Below, piece by piece: positions 12,678 to 24,303 of a stretch of 64,000 nucleotides of DNA. Each line of letters begins with the position of its first letter. Position 1 is the first letter of the stretch. Location of the stretch: contig VCCP01000008.1 of the NCBI GenBank assembly GCA_005765155.1, forward strand, positions 992,001-1,056,000. Direction: 5' to 3'. A model generated the notes under the pieces. The model saw only the letters and a program-made list of their open reading frames with translations, was not told where the DNA came from and ran no database searches. Made by a program: the position numbers and the translations under genes. Origin of the DNA: Zelopaecilomyces penicillatus. Its lineage: Eukaryota; Ascomycota; Sordariomycetes; Hypocreales; Pseudodiploosporaceae.

Positions 12678-14015
12678 CTAAACAAGTGCAAGCGAATGCG
12701 CTTTGATAGTGGCAATCTGAGCCGCCGTTGGGGGCTGAAAAACATTGTGTTTGAGCAGCTCGTACAGCCAGTGGCTCATATGATTGCCGACATGTCTGTG
12801 TGAATGGAATAACCTCATGGGGGCTGTATGCAACTGAATGTTTGCGGAACGGTAAACCGGGTCACCAGCAAGAGTCACCAAATGGCTCAACTTACTTCCT
12901 CCGCCACGGGCTACCAGATCAACGGGGGCCGGATTCGTTGGTGTTTCTGCGCCGGGTGATGAATACCGGGAGCTTGTCCGAGCCGCGAGAATGTCATGGC
13001 ACCATGTAACAGTCTCGGGTCCGAGAGCGTCAATGGCAAATCGTAAGGAATTGGGGACAAGCTGCTTGAGATGGCGTTTTGCTTGGTCAAGATCAGTCGA
13101 ATCAACGAGTGCATCTGCCAAGCACGAGTCAGACCCTCTCTGGCTTTAGGCGCCTGCTTGCTAATCATACCTATTTTGAGTGATGCCAGCAGATGACGAT
13201 GCTCTCGCACTCGCTCCACCGCAACCACTTTGAGTCCCGCATATTTTGCCAATTGTACGATTGCTTTACCCACAGTTGTTGATGCTGTGACAAGTCAGAA
13301 TGGCCAATATCGTGTGAGCTGATCTCACTTATAACGTACCTCCAGACACTAAAATCCACTCCCCAGGCTGAGCTCGACAGGCTGGTGAAATACCACGTAA
13401 AACTTCGGGCTTTAGATCATCAGGTATTTCATCAGGGTAGGCTTGGGCTATATCCAAAAGACTGAATTCACTCCGAGACGAGCCTCTCTTGAATGAGACG
13501 CCAAGACAGATACCCAGAACGAGCGCTGCGGTCAGATAGGCGTCCCCAGCGGATGCCACCTTGATAGGATCGTGGTGACGAGGAATTCTTATTGTGTTAT
13601 AGGAGCGGACTATTACATGTTTCTTCATGGATGAGGTGATATTGTCTTGATGATCTCCGGAAAAGGCTAGTACCTATGGGTGTAAGTGTCAAGGGTCAGC
13701 CAAGACGCCAACTTAACCATCAATGAGTCTGAGAGCTGGGGGGGGATGAATGACCCATTCTCCGGATCTGAAATGGCAGGATTGCTGGACGTTTGATGCA
13801 ACTATCCTTCCAACAAATCCATGAGCATAAGGGTGGCCCCAAGGTTGCTCTCTGCAAACATACTCCAAGCCGGCAGCATCATCTATACTAGCTGCATGTA
13901 TTTCGACGAGGACGTCACCCAGTGCCATCATCTGTCCATGGCCAGTGCAGCAAACTCGCCGCGGCTCAGGAAAACACCCGCGGGGCCTGGTGGTGCATGT
14001 GAGGAGGTCCGGCAT
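12678..14015 (-). CDS. Medium-chain dehydrogenase/reductase, trans-enoyl-reductase-like
   Basis: NAD(P)H-dependent oxidoreductase resembling zinc-free quinone reductases and the stand-alone trans-enoyl reductases of fungal secondary-metabolite clusters. Four exons (14015-13755, 13673-13340, 13284-13171, 13114-12678) give about 381 aa. Seen in order: GDVLVEIHAASIDDAA (GroES-like strand), the VLAFSGDH segment starting exon 2, then GEWILVSGGASTTVGKAIVQ, the glycine-rich nucleotide-binding turn rebuilt across a splice junction, and KVVAVE at the end of the second Rossmann strand. The exon 1/2 donor is a poor GTCATT, chosen because it alone keeps frame into VLAF. The last exon stops after a PPTAAQI segment, about 25 residues before the usual family end, so the C-terminus may be shortened or a last exon missed. 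Start at 14015 is preferred, but an in-frame ATG exists at 14105. Its substrate in a terpene context is unknown. Confidence 0.75.
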
Positions 14016-15409
14016 GAAAGAGGGTGATGCGGTCGCAGTACCGCCAGGGTCGGCGGATGCTGAAGGAGGGATGTGTGTGAGAATGACCATTTCGCGAAAA
14101 AGCAAGAGCCGCTAGAGGGGAGATTGTAGTCGGATTGCCTGATACAGAATGAATGAATGAATGAATGAATGAGTAGAGCACCAAGAATCGACAAGATGAA
14201 ACGCGAATCTTCAGGCCACACAAGAAACGTGCTGTGCTTGTGCGCTCCCCCTCCAGCCCCCCCCTCTTCTTCGCATAACCTGCAAGGGGGACAGAACACG
14301 CATTCGCATGCAAAGCACTCTGGAGAGCCGGGTTTGCATCTCCCAACTCTACGGTTTACAAACAAACCTGCATTGACACCTGTATTGGATTACACTGCAA
14401 CTCCGATCTCCGACACGTACTTGCTACCACCATTGGACGGGGTGGCTCTTCAATGGCCTCTACATCTGGGCGGCGGGCGTCAGCTAGTTTCGCAATAGTC
14501 CGCATGGAGGTAGTAAAGACGCCCAGCTAACGCAAACGAGATAGGCATTCATCAAAAAAACTAAATGAGTTCTGTCGCCAATGACAGAGCTTGAATAGAG
14601 CTGTTTGTGGCTATGGGGCCACGCCACTGAAAGGTCTGGAACATAAAACGCCCGTATGAGATGCTGCATGTGGCTCCGGGCCGCTGGTCTGACGCTGGAT
14701 GATGGATGGATGATGATGGTTAGGTGAGTCACTTACCACGGGAATCACAGCTTTGTAGTTGCATGCAATGCGCTTGCGAAAAAGGCTCTATTTTGATTAC
14801 TTGTGAGTTGTGACTAAATAAAGCCAACTTTTAACATCCATCGATGCCAAAAAAGAAAAAAAGGCATTACAAAGCTAGATTCAGATTACAATGGTCGCCT
14901 CAACTAGATCAGTCAAACGTATAGTGGAGAATTAAATTGCTGCTTTACTAATTCATTCCATCCTGAACCAACCCGCAAGCAGTATCTCTCTTATATGGAT
15001 CTTTCCTCCATTGTCATAGATTTATAAACCTTGACCTTGATGGCCATTGAGCCCCCCTTTTGCTATAACTCTACTGCTCTTTGCCTAGAAACATTTGACA
15101 AACAGTACACAAACTTGATGCCACAAATACAGATACAAAAAAAAACAGTCTACCCAAAAGAGATGGCAAACTGACTCTACTATTTACTTGTGATACTCTT
15201 GATTACAGAAGATGAAGTTGTATCGATTGACCATCAATGCATGATTGGTAGTAGTCTTCAAATGACACATCCATCAATTTCCAGTATTCAAGCAAATAAT
15301 CTCAAACAAGCGAAAACCGAGTACTTCATTGCCTAAGAATCGTCTTACTCGTTTAACCAGCAAACACAGCCCCTCACATCGGGTACATGACACCATCAAC
15401 AAAACCATA
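14016..15409. other. Intergenic: reductase promoter and P450 3' flank
   Basis: No supported gene. It contains a GAAT microsatellite at 14147-14172 and AT-rich sequence typical of 3' flanks around 14800-15300. Confidence 0.55.
14147..14172. repeat. GAAT microsatellite
   Basis: About six perfect copies of the tetranucleotide GAAT, just upstream of the enoyl-reductase-like gene. Confidence 0.9.
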
Positions 15410-17114
15410 TCAAGCCCCCCGTCTCTCCCGCAGACGAACCTCCAACGGGCCCTTCTCCCAAATGACAAAAGCCCGCTGTTTACTAAGCCAGTCATCATGC
15501 CCCGGCGCCAGCTCAAAGTCGAACCGGTATAGCAATCGCGCCATCGTCAGCCGCATCTCTGAATAGGCCAGGTTTTTCCCAATGCAATCACGCGGACCGA
15601 AGCTAAAGGGCTTGAAGACGGACTTGTTATCGTTATTGAACCTCGCGTCGTAGCGTGGATGCGTCTCTGGGAACCATCGCTCCGGTATGAAGGAATGAGG
15701 CTCGGCAAAGTGTTTGGGGTTGCGGTATGTTGACCACATGTAAGTGGTTATACGGGTCTGCAAGGTTTATGAAGTAGCCCGTGTTAGTGTTCGTTTCATG
15801 CTTGACAAGTAAAAGAAACTCTCTCTTATGATGGTGGCTTGACTTACCTGAGCTGGGATATAATGCCCAGCAATCACATCACCGGGGGAAACTCGCGGCG
15901 GTGTTTCGCCGGCAGGTGGGTATACACGCAGTATTTCCTCCAGACAAGCATCCAAAAACTCGAGTTGCGCCGTTTTCAGCAAAGTAATGGAAGATTCCGA
16001 GTCGAACGCTGATCGTATCTCTTCAGTAAGAGTCTTGTATATCTCCGGGTGCGTCCCCAAGATAAAACATAGTCCAGACATGGCCGTCGCAGTGGTCTCA
16101 CTTCCCGCCCCAACGATAAGCGACGAAGTTGCCATGATTTCAAGATCCGAACATCCTTGTTCACCGTCGCGATTATTCCTCAACATGTACGTCATAAAAT
16201 CTTTATGCCCCTCTTTCGCTTCCAGTCCTAGTTTCATGCGATCCTTGGCCTTGTTAGCAGCAAGGACTCTATTCTTGTTATTCTTTTGGACAGCAGCGCT
16301 GAGACCAAGTTTCTGTGAGATGAGCTTCAAAAGTGGGTAGTTCCTCAAGAAACGATCCATTGCGGCTCCGCGGGCACCTTCTGCAATGGAAAGAGCCCAA
16401 GGATGATAGTTGCTGGTGTCTAGACAGGCAAAGGGCTCGGAGAAGATCAAGTCCCCAATGATATCGAAGGTTGTAAAATTCATCCAGTCAACGAGATTGA
16501 CTAGCTTGTCATCCCGAGCTCTGATAGCAAGACTGTCAAGGAGCTTGCCAATGTAGCTGTTGAAGACAGCTTCATGTTGCTTTAGAGCAGCATCACTGAA
16601 GGCGTGGCTTAGCTGACGGCGCAGCCGGCGGTGCACATCACGGGGCGCATTAATAATGCTATTATGATCACCTTCAAAGAAATTGTTTTTGGGCTTCGAA
16701 TACTCGATTTTACCTGCTTGGCGATGGGCGTAAACTTCCGGCCAGGCAACCGAACCATCCAAGGCAATGTGATTAGGGCCGACTCTCACGATGGGTCCAT
16801 ACTTGCTGTGCAGCTGCAAGGACTTCCGTACCATATCACCTTTGACATTATTGTGGTATAGAAAGGGTCCATAGAAACATGCCATGAGCGGCGGGCCAGG
16901 CAGGTGTGACAACGGATGGAGCCATATGTTGTAAATCGCTCTGGCTAGCCAATATACTAGTACCTAAAGATCTCCGTCAACGGCGCAGTTACATGGCTGC
17001 ATTCAAGATGACAGTACTCACAAGTGATAAGCCAACTACAAGCGCTTGCAGGCCAACCATGTAGTCTAAGCGGGTTGCGAGTTCACCTAGGTGATCTCGC
17101 ACGAGGGAAGACAT
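15410..17114 (-). CDS. Cytochrome P450 monooxygenase
   Basis: Membrane-anchored haem-thiolate monooxygenase of the endoplasmic reticulum, expected to hydroxylate or otherwise oxidise a cluster intermediate. Three exons (17114-17022, 16963-15848, 15757-15410), all in phase 0, give 518 aa, a normal length for a fungal P450. Residues about 19-40 form the N-terminal membrane anchor, followed by the proline-rich hinge HLPGPP near residue 51. The I-helix oxygen-binding motif AGSETT is at 317-322, the K-helix ExxR at 374-377 (EILR) and the haem loop FSFGPRDCIGKN at 454-465 with Cys461 as axial ligand. No catalytic residue is missing. The general pattern is like CYP65/isotrichodermin-hydroxylase-type fungal P450s, but I cannot assign a subfamily firmly. 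It sits between the reductase and acetyl-CoA synthetase, all on one strand, which supports a shared pathway. Confidence 0.93.
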
Positions 17115-18070
17115 ACCGCGGCTGAGAGTTGTAAAACTAAGCCGTCTTACAGTGAATTGTTTGCCAATCAACACAAGCACAAGCCTTAATACTAGAGCTA
17201 GCTCAGGAGAAGAAATTATGCGGGAGTCCTAAGATATTTAATCATGGTTTATAGCATGTTTCACGGCAGCTGTACATTCCCGCAAGCATGTGCCGCGAGG
17301 AGTCTTATCCCACGGGAGGTACGCGGGATCATAGTTTTGCCTAATTCAGGCATAATATACAAGTGTGTGTCAAAGAGGTGTGCAGAAGCAGTATGTATTA
17401 GACTGAGCTGTTACATTCTTTCTGGTGTGGTCACGGCATAGGTGCCGCAATATCGGGTCACTCGTTGAATTACGGGAGGGCGCATCGCACGGCCCGTCTT
17501 CTGCCACCAACTTGCATCCTGATTGGGAAACTAATTGACGGCTGATGAATATGCTCAAGATCGGGTGCGGGTGCATTGTCTACGCTACGACGTTGGGGTC
17601 GAAGATTCCATTTCATCCCACCAGAAGTAGATGTCCCCATCATTGAACATGTAAAGACAATATCCACCTCTTGCCGTTCCCCAAACTTGAGCCAATCTAC
17701 CACGTTTTGTCAATCATAATTCCGGAAGGGTTTACAAGGGCATGATGTAGAAACAACAGTGTATTGCCCCAGTACATGAGCAAGCTGATCTCACCTGTGT
17801 CAACTTAGACAAAAGCCATCAGGTATCCCACTCCACCATCCAGGTTTCTACCACACTGATAAGAGGACGGCTCTGCTTGGGCCTGATCAAAGTGGACTTT
17901 GACAGGGATCAAACTCGGCCGAGAATACACATTCAAGCCAATCAAACAGTTTCCACGGGAGACTAGGCTTGCTCGGCTTGGATGTCTGCATGCTGATATG
18001 CACCAGCGACGGGATGAGTGGGTATTAGCACAGATCGACGCCCGCATGCCCCCCCTTAGCCTCAGAAGCG

Positions 18071-18090
18071 AAAAAAAAAAAAAAAAAAAA
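18071..18090 (+). repeat. Poly(A)20 tract
   Basis: Uninterrupted run of 20 A in the intergenic space between the P450 and acetyl-CoA synthetase genes, followed by a short direct repeat of CGACTTCACGACTTCACG. Confidence 0.85.
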
Positions 18091-18506
18091 CGACTTCACG
18101 ACTTCACGCTCATTTCAAACCCGGCAATATGGTTGAGATGGATGACATTCTGCACAAGCTATAGAAGCAGGTGAATTTATAGTGTTCCGGGGATGCATAT
18201 CTGGTGAGTATGTAGCGTGAGCTGCAAGTATCTCAGGCGGGTTGCAACATTGCTGTGTGTTTATCAGAAGATAAAACACACGCAGGGGCCAAAAGACGGG
18301 AACGGCCAACCAATGTAAGCACATCTATTTGAAAGGCTCCATCTTTTCAAGGATGGCCCCCGTTGGTCATGAAGTGGAGTAGTATTAAACACACCCACAA
18401 GGGGCCACAACCCGACGTTCATATGTCCAGATGCCGGAACCAAGAGCCTCCGCCGAAATAATTATGCATATCGGATGTTGGACAACTTGATCGACCGCTC
18501 ATAATA

Positions 18507-18600
18507 CTCCGTAACCCACACTTTCACGGTCCCCCTCTCCGCACAGAACTCCAAACTCCGTGCCCGAGAGTCTCCCGTAGCTCCCGTAACTCCGGGCTTC
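18507..18600. promoter_or_regulatory. Cluster of CTCCG / CTCCCG elements
   Basis: Within 94 bases the motifs CTCCGTA, CTCCGCA, CTCCGTG, CTCCCGTA (twice, as TCTCCCGTAG and GCTCCCGTAA) and CTCCGGG occur. Two more (CTCCCGG and CTCCGGG) lie at 18763-18783. Such dense repetition of a GC-rich core in AT-richer DNA is what binding sites for a zinc-cluster regulator would look like. Function is inferred only. Confidence 0.3.
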
Positions 18601-19273
18601 TTGCATAATACGAGATGATGTACCAACCCTCAACCTGCATCGTGTATTTTACCGACGGTGCATTGAGGTGATGATCTGGGATCACAGCATATGCATCATG
18701 GGCTGAATGTGGAAATGTTGCAGATATGCAAGATATTCGTGGTGGTGTTGAGAATGCGGGGATCTCCCGGATACTCCGGGTTTGTCTGGGTTACACAGGG
18801 TGGTCCATATAGAGTATGCTCATGGTACTATGGTATATGTCATTCCATTTATGGTTCTGAAGAAGTAGGGCTCTGTCGTCCAAGTGACGGTCACATCTGC
18901 TTGTCTCGATGATGAAGACGCATCCCATAATGTCAGATCAAAGCGTTGTGGTCATTATCCTACGTGCATATGAATACCTAAGTACGGCTATAACTCGCAG
19001 CCCTCTCAAGAAACTGATACATGTAGGCAAATCTCCATATCAATATTCGGACTCGACATGCTCCAAACTAGAAGAATCCGTTAAAACCGCTACCAAAAAC
19101 ATTACCGTGACGAATAAAACCCGGGCCATCAGTCATTAACACGCTCATTCGGCAAAATAGCCAAAAACACAACGTCACAAACATAACTCATTATACACGA
19201 GGTAGTCAATTGATCCAGCATGAACGAGACTTTTGACAAAGTAAACCGGTCGCATTCCTCCAGGGTCCAGAGG

Positions 19274-21810
19274 TCAATCTCCTCCCTTGACTGTACTGAT
19301 GATTTGTGAAATAACAGAAGGATTCGAAAGCTAAAAGTCTCGTCAGAACTATCCGAAAGGATGGCGATTAATCATAGTAGACATACCGTAGAAGTATCCC
19401 CCAACTGATCATACTCGCCTGCCAGTATTTTCCGCAACAGTCGGCGCATAATCTTACCACTCCTCGTCTTTGGCAGATCCTGTACAATATACACCACCTT
19501 GGGAGCCGCAAACGGGCCGATACTCTTCCGTACCTGAAGAACAAACTCCCGAGAGAAACCCTCAGTAGCCACATGCCCGCTCTTAATAGAAACAAAAGCA
19601 TTGAGAGCCTGCCCCGTGATGTCATCCGCTACGCCAACAACAGCAGCTTCAGCGACGGCAGGGTGCTCTAATAAGACTCCCTCGATTTCAGCTGTAGATA
19701 AGCGATGGCTGCTGACATTGACAATGTCATCTACGCGCCCTTGGATCCAATAGTATCCATCGTGGTCTCGCATGGCACCGTCACCAGTGAACTAAAATTG
19801 ATGACTCAGCGATTAGTGATGAGATTCTTATACGTCTTCAAGTTGAGGCAGTCTCACATAATATCCTTTGTAAACGTTGAGATAGGTATCCAAGTAGCGC
19901 TCGTGAGCTCCGTAGACGGTACGCGCCATGCTTGGCCAAGGTTGTTTAAAAGCAAGAATACCTTCGACTTCATTTCCGTGTAATTCTTCACCAGAGATAG
20001 GATCTAGAATAGCTGGTTCAATGCCAAAGAAGGGCAAGGTGGCACTTCCAGGCTTGGTTGGAGTAATGTCAGCGAGAGGTGTGATTGCATTTGATCCCGT
20101 TTCCGTTTGCCAGTAGGTCTGTATGTCGTTAACATTATGACGCAAATCTTGAGCTGTCGCCATGGACATTCCCTATTCTCAACAGTGCTGGGTATGATAG
20201 AACTTACATCAACGATATGACATTTTCCTTTACCAACAGATTCGTTATACCACCTCCACACTTCGGGAGCAATTGGTTCGCCGACGGAACCGAGCACTCG
20301 TAGGCTTTCCATTTGATCACTAATATGCTCGTTGCCGGCTTGTTTGAGAAGGCGCAGAGCTGTTGGCGCAACGTACAAGTGGGTGATGTTGTGTTTTATG
20401 ACCGTTTCCCAGTACCGAGACGGACCTGGATAGACAGGCGCGCTTTCAAACACAACCGTTGAGACGCCGAGTAAAAGAGGAGCATAGACGACGTAAGAAT
20501 GTCCTGTAATCCAGCCAACGTCCCCTCCGCAGAAATATCGATCATTGTCGTGTAGATCGAACACGTATTTCCCGGTCATCGCACATCCAAGCAAGTACCC
20601 ACCTGTGGTATGCATAACGCCCTTTGGCTTCCCCGTTGACCCGGACGTATATAACAAAAATAGAGGGTCTTCTGAGTTCATAATCTCTGGTGGGATATAG
20701 CTTGGCCATTTGCAAACTTCTTCATGCCACCAAATATCTCGGCCTTGCACCATGGACACATCGGAACCAGTATGCCGAAAGACGAGGACTTGGGCGACAT
20801 TAGGACATCCTTGTAGAGCGACATCGACGACATTCTTCATCTCTATGACTTTGCCACCGCGCTTGCCTTGATCAGCAGTGATTATAATCTTGGACGCTGC
20901 GTCGTTGATACGGTCACGGAGAGAGTCTGCGGAGAACCCAGCAAAAACGACTGAATGAATGGCGCCGATACGCGCGCACGCCAACATTGCGAACACGGCT
21001 TCAGGAATCATTGGCATGTAGATGGCGACTGTATCTCCCTTGCGGACACCGGCACGTCTGAGAACCCATGCAACTTTGGAGACCTGCTCCAACAGCTCAC
21101 CGTAGGTGATTTTCCGGCCCCCATCAGGCTCGTCAGCTTCATAGATGAGGGCAACCCGGTCGGGATCTTTCGATACATGGCGGTCTATGCAGTTATATGA
21201 TGCGTTTAGTTGGCCTTCGAGGAACCATTTCATATCTCCTTTGGCCAAGGTGCCACTGGTGACAGTCTCGAAATCGCGGGTCCAGCTCAGGAGTTCTCGA
21301 GCACGAGCAGCCCAGAACCTACTCGGGTCGGTGATGGATTCTGTATAGAGTTTTTCATACTCTCCTAAATCTGCAGCAGCTGTTAGTATGTCCCAGAAAT
21401 AGTGGTGGTAATTAATTGCAAAGCTTGGGGGGATTTATCAACAGAAGCGGGTGAGATAGAACGTTCAACGCAAGGATAGCCAAAGGCTAGCTGCTCTTGG
21501 CGACTGATGATTGTAATGCAATTCGGGGTGAGATGATTTAGGTAAGTGGTATTTATACTCACTGGCTAGATGGGCTTTTCCAGGTCGCTCTTTTAACATG
21601 AAACATATTAGCAGTAAGTCAAGCGGTGTTGGCTTGTCGCAGACAATGAGTTACATACTTGCATTCATTTCTGACGGAGGCTCTACATTTACTGGTTAGC
21701 TACTTGACACCATAGCATTCCAACTTCTTTCGGGTGAGTAAAACACTATTGGTCAACTCACTATACAAGACGCCATTGCATGGTACTGCATCCAGTTGAC
21801 TGGCAGACAT
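19274..21810 (-). CDS. Acetyl-CoA synthetase (acetate-CoA ligase)
   Basis: AMP-forming enzyme that turns acetate, ATP and CoA into acetyl-CoA in the cytosol. Seven exons (21810-21762, 21682-21659, 21589-21563, 21370-20208, 20118-19858, 19791-19387, 19330-19274) give 661 aa, full length for eukaryotic Acs. Exons 2 and 3 are micro-exons of 24 and 27 nt; without them no ATG start precedes the conserved N-terminal domain. Motifs seen: P-loop-like YTSGSTGKPKG at 274-284, DTYWQTETG at 421-429 with the acetate-pocket Trp at 424, and PKTRSGKIMRR at 615-625 whose Lys621 is the catalytic, acetylation-regulated lysine. All catalytic elements are intact. One substitution stands out: the usual NVSGHR reads NVSSHR near 532-537. 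Whether this is the primary enzyme (facA/acu-5) or a cluster paralogue cannot be decided from one window; the position beside a P450 and terpene cyclase favours a paralogue. Confidence 0.95.
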
Positions 21811-22885
21811 TTTCTTCTTTTCTCTTTCAAAGTAAAACGCTCATGTGCTTTATAGAAGACGAGATAAAGCTCCAGCAATACCTGGATGTTTAGAGGGTGG
21901 GTTCGTGTGCAGCCTTCCGAGTATGACGGCCAAGTTGAGGGTAGGCTAGTAGTTTGGTCAAGTCTGACGAGCTTGTCATCGTCACGGGAACATCTGGGGT
22001 TTTATACACAGACACATACACAGGCACATACATATCGATTTGTTGAACTCAGTGTGGTTCCAACGAGACAGAAGCATCTATGATGCCATAACATGTCACA
22101 AACAGCTCTGTATGGTCTCGGTCGGGATGTCGGTATTTGAGTTTCGCTTGTTATGCAGCCCCAATTCACCGGGCGGGACAAGCTCCAAGCCACGACCTAC
22201 TAGTAGCCATATCACAGAAACTCACAGCCTTATAGCCACTCATGATCCTGCTTTGGTTGTTTCTAGCCCAAGACTAGTCCTCTCGGGAAAGGGAGAATAA
22301 AGAAGCAATATAGCTGCCGAGGCATCCTAGACACGTTTTCATGAAGCTCGTGCCAGTCTTTCTGTGTTATTAGTCTTCCGTGCTAATCTGGGTTCATGGC
22401 TCCCAAAATACGCCCTGCGAGCGCCGTGGCACGTTGTTATTGTTTGGGGGCCATCGTGTAAACGCGCAAAAAGTTGCCATTTCAAACATTCTTAGCTTCC
22501 CGAGGCTGGATTAGTACGGAGCGGTATCTCGGGGTGGAGGGAGATCACAAGCAACACTTCGCATCCGCATCCGCCTTCTCCAACCAGCTTAGTGTTTCTT
22601 TGCTGCAGGGCTGTATTCCGGAATCCCGAGAGAATCGCGAGCGCAACTGAGCTCGACGGCTTTATATCGTTCCTTGCAAGGATTGGGGACGCAACTCGTT
22701 TGAATGACATGGCGATCAACATCTCCACGGAAGTTAAATCGTTTCAGTAACTTCACCTTAACCAGGCGCTCCAACGTAATGACCGGTTATGTAGCGCTAC
22801 CGTTGACAACGTCTCAAAAACAAGCATCAGGCTTCAAGGCATGATAAATCCAAGTATTCATTAATATGGAGAGTGACCCTTTCTC
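21811..22885. other. Intergenic: acetyl-CoA synthetase promoter
   Basis: No supported gene. On the minus strand a CTATAAAGC TATA-like element lies at about 21848-21856, only about 40 bases before the start codon, which if used would give a very short leader. GC-rich and CACA-rich sequence occupies 21990-22040. Confidence 0.5.
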
Positions 22886-24210
22886 TCACGGCGTTATATG
22901 TTCTGACCAGGTGACATCAACTCGTTTACATATCCCACTCTTACCCTCGCAGGTGGCACCCTGACTTTCCGTTTCACTTCCATTCTCTTCATGAGTCGTA
23001 TCAATAAACTGTTCTTCGTCGCTCGTCCTCTCCTTGCTCTCAGGCCCACGTATTGATATCATGCGGTGGTTCTTGGCGGGCTCGCGCCATAGCCCAGGAT
23101 GCGACGACTGGCGAGGTAGCGCGCAGAGGTTGACGCCATCGTCGTCGTTGCCCTGGTTGTTTCTTGGGCTGGCGTTGGAGGAGTTCTTGCGAATGGAGCC
23201 AAAGATCTTGGGAAAGGCGCGTGCTAAAGGCTGCCGGAGCACAATGACGCACGAGCTGATGATGCCGAGATTGGCCTCGATTAGGGTCCACATGCCGGGG
23301 GAGATGAAATCCCATGTGATGTCGGTGATGCGCTTGACTGAGGATTGAACAGATGTCGCTCGAAGGACCGAAGCCGCCGTGACACTGCGCGTGAAAGATT
23401 AGCAAAACGCGACACGCAGAGGCCATGGTCTGTCTGCCTCAAACTTACAAACCACCCAGGAGGAAGACGCTCAAGATAAGTGCCTTGTCCCGCTTGCCCA
23501 GATGCAAAGCTAGAATAGGCGGAATAGGCAGAACCAGCACCATGAGATCAGTGAAGACGTTGATGATGGCATAGGCGACCCAGAACTTCTGTTGATCGAT
23601 GCATTTGGCCTTGGCGCGAACAGCCGCGTCCCATGATCCCGCGATAGGGACGCATTGCCACACCGTGGTAGCAGTGGCACCTATACTCCAGGCAGCGATG
23701 ATTCCCATGGTGATGAAGGCGGAGATTCGGAACTTTTGCGTGATAAAGATGCGCAGGTAGAGCAAGATGGCGGCAATCTTGTTGAGCGTCACTACAATGG
23801 TGTAGAATATCTGGCAGAGGTAGAAGCACCGAAGTCCTACGCTGACCTGCTCAGGCGTGAGGTCGTATACGTGTATGCCATAGCCGTTGACAATGGCGAG
23901 AAACACAAATGCGGCATTAAGAGTAGCAAAGCACTGGAAAAATAAAAGTAAAAAGTAATCCCCAAAGTCAGCGTCGAGTTCGCGATGTGCGCACCACCGG
24001 TGGAGAGAGGATGAAGGAAAGGGTAGCACAAACCCACGACAAGACAATGGTTGCATCGTCCCAACCAACCTTGGAGCCATGCACGCGAGCTATGCATCGC
24101 AACACCACAAATACAGTAGCCAAGACAAACACGACAATAGTCGTTATAGAAAGCCTCCAGCCGTGGTTTTCCTTCCCATTGCCAGCTGGGAATCCCAAGC
24201 CATACTGCAT
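22886..24210 (-). CDS. Fungal rhodopsin-domain integral membrane protein
   Basis: Member of the large fungal-specific family of seven-helix proteins (rhodopsin-like domain, related to the membrane part of Pth11-type receptors). Three exons (24210-24034, 23933-23449, 23384-22886) give 386 aa in phase. Visible are a WRLSITTIVVFVL first helix, the family motif KVGWDDATIVLSW at the exon 1/2 junction, NGYGIHVYDL, LNKIAAILLYLRIF, a YAIINVFTDLMVLVLPIPPI helix, and WTLIEANLGIISSC near the end, followed by a hydrophilic tail of about 120 residues rich in Ser, Glu and Asn. There is no CFEM domain. Such proteins are often found at the edge of secondary-metabolite clusters, but their ligands are mostly unknown. 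It is not a retinal-binding opsin: no lysine in the expected last-helix context is recognisable. Confidence 0.88.
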
Positions 24211-24282
24211 GTTGGCTTCATGGGAAGAGATGGGTGTGTCAAAAGTAGATAGATGCAAAGTTGGTAAGTATGGAAAGCTCCC

Positions 24283-24303
24283 GGGGGGGGGGGGGGGGGG
24301 GGG
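24283..24303 (+). repeat. Poly(G)21 tract in a 5' leader
   Basis: Run of 21 G, ending about 73 bases upstream of the minus-strand start codon at 24210, so it would be poly-C in the leader of the rhodopsin-like gene's transcript if transcription begins further upstream. Confidence 0.85.

Larger units (their letters stand above)
17115..19273. other. Intergenic: P450 promoter, possible coding relics
   Basis: No intact gene. The P450 promoter should lie at the left end, where palindrome-like CGG/CCCG-rich elements occur near 17278-17335. On the minus strand between about 18050 and 17470 there are protein-like fragments in different frames, which may be a decayed gene but match no family I recognise. 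A poly-A tract lies at 18071-18090, and a cluster of CTCCG-type elements at 18507-18783. Confidence 0.45.
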
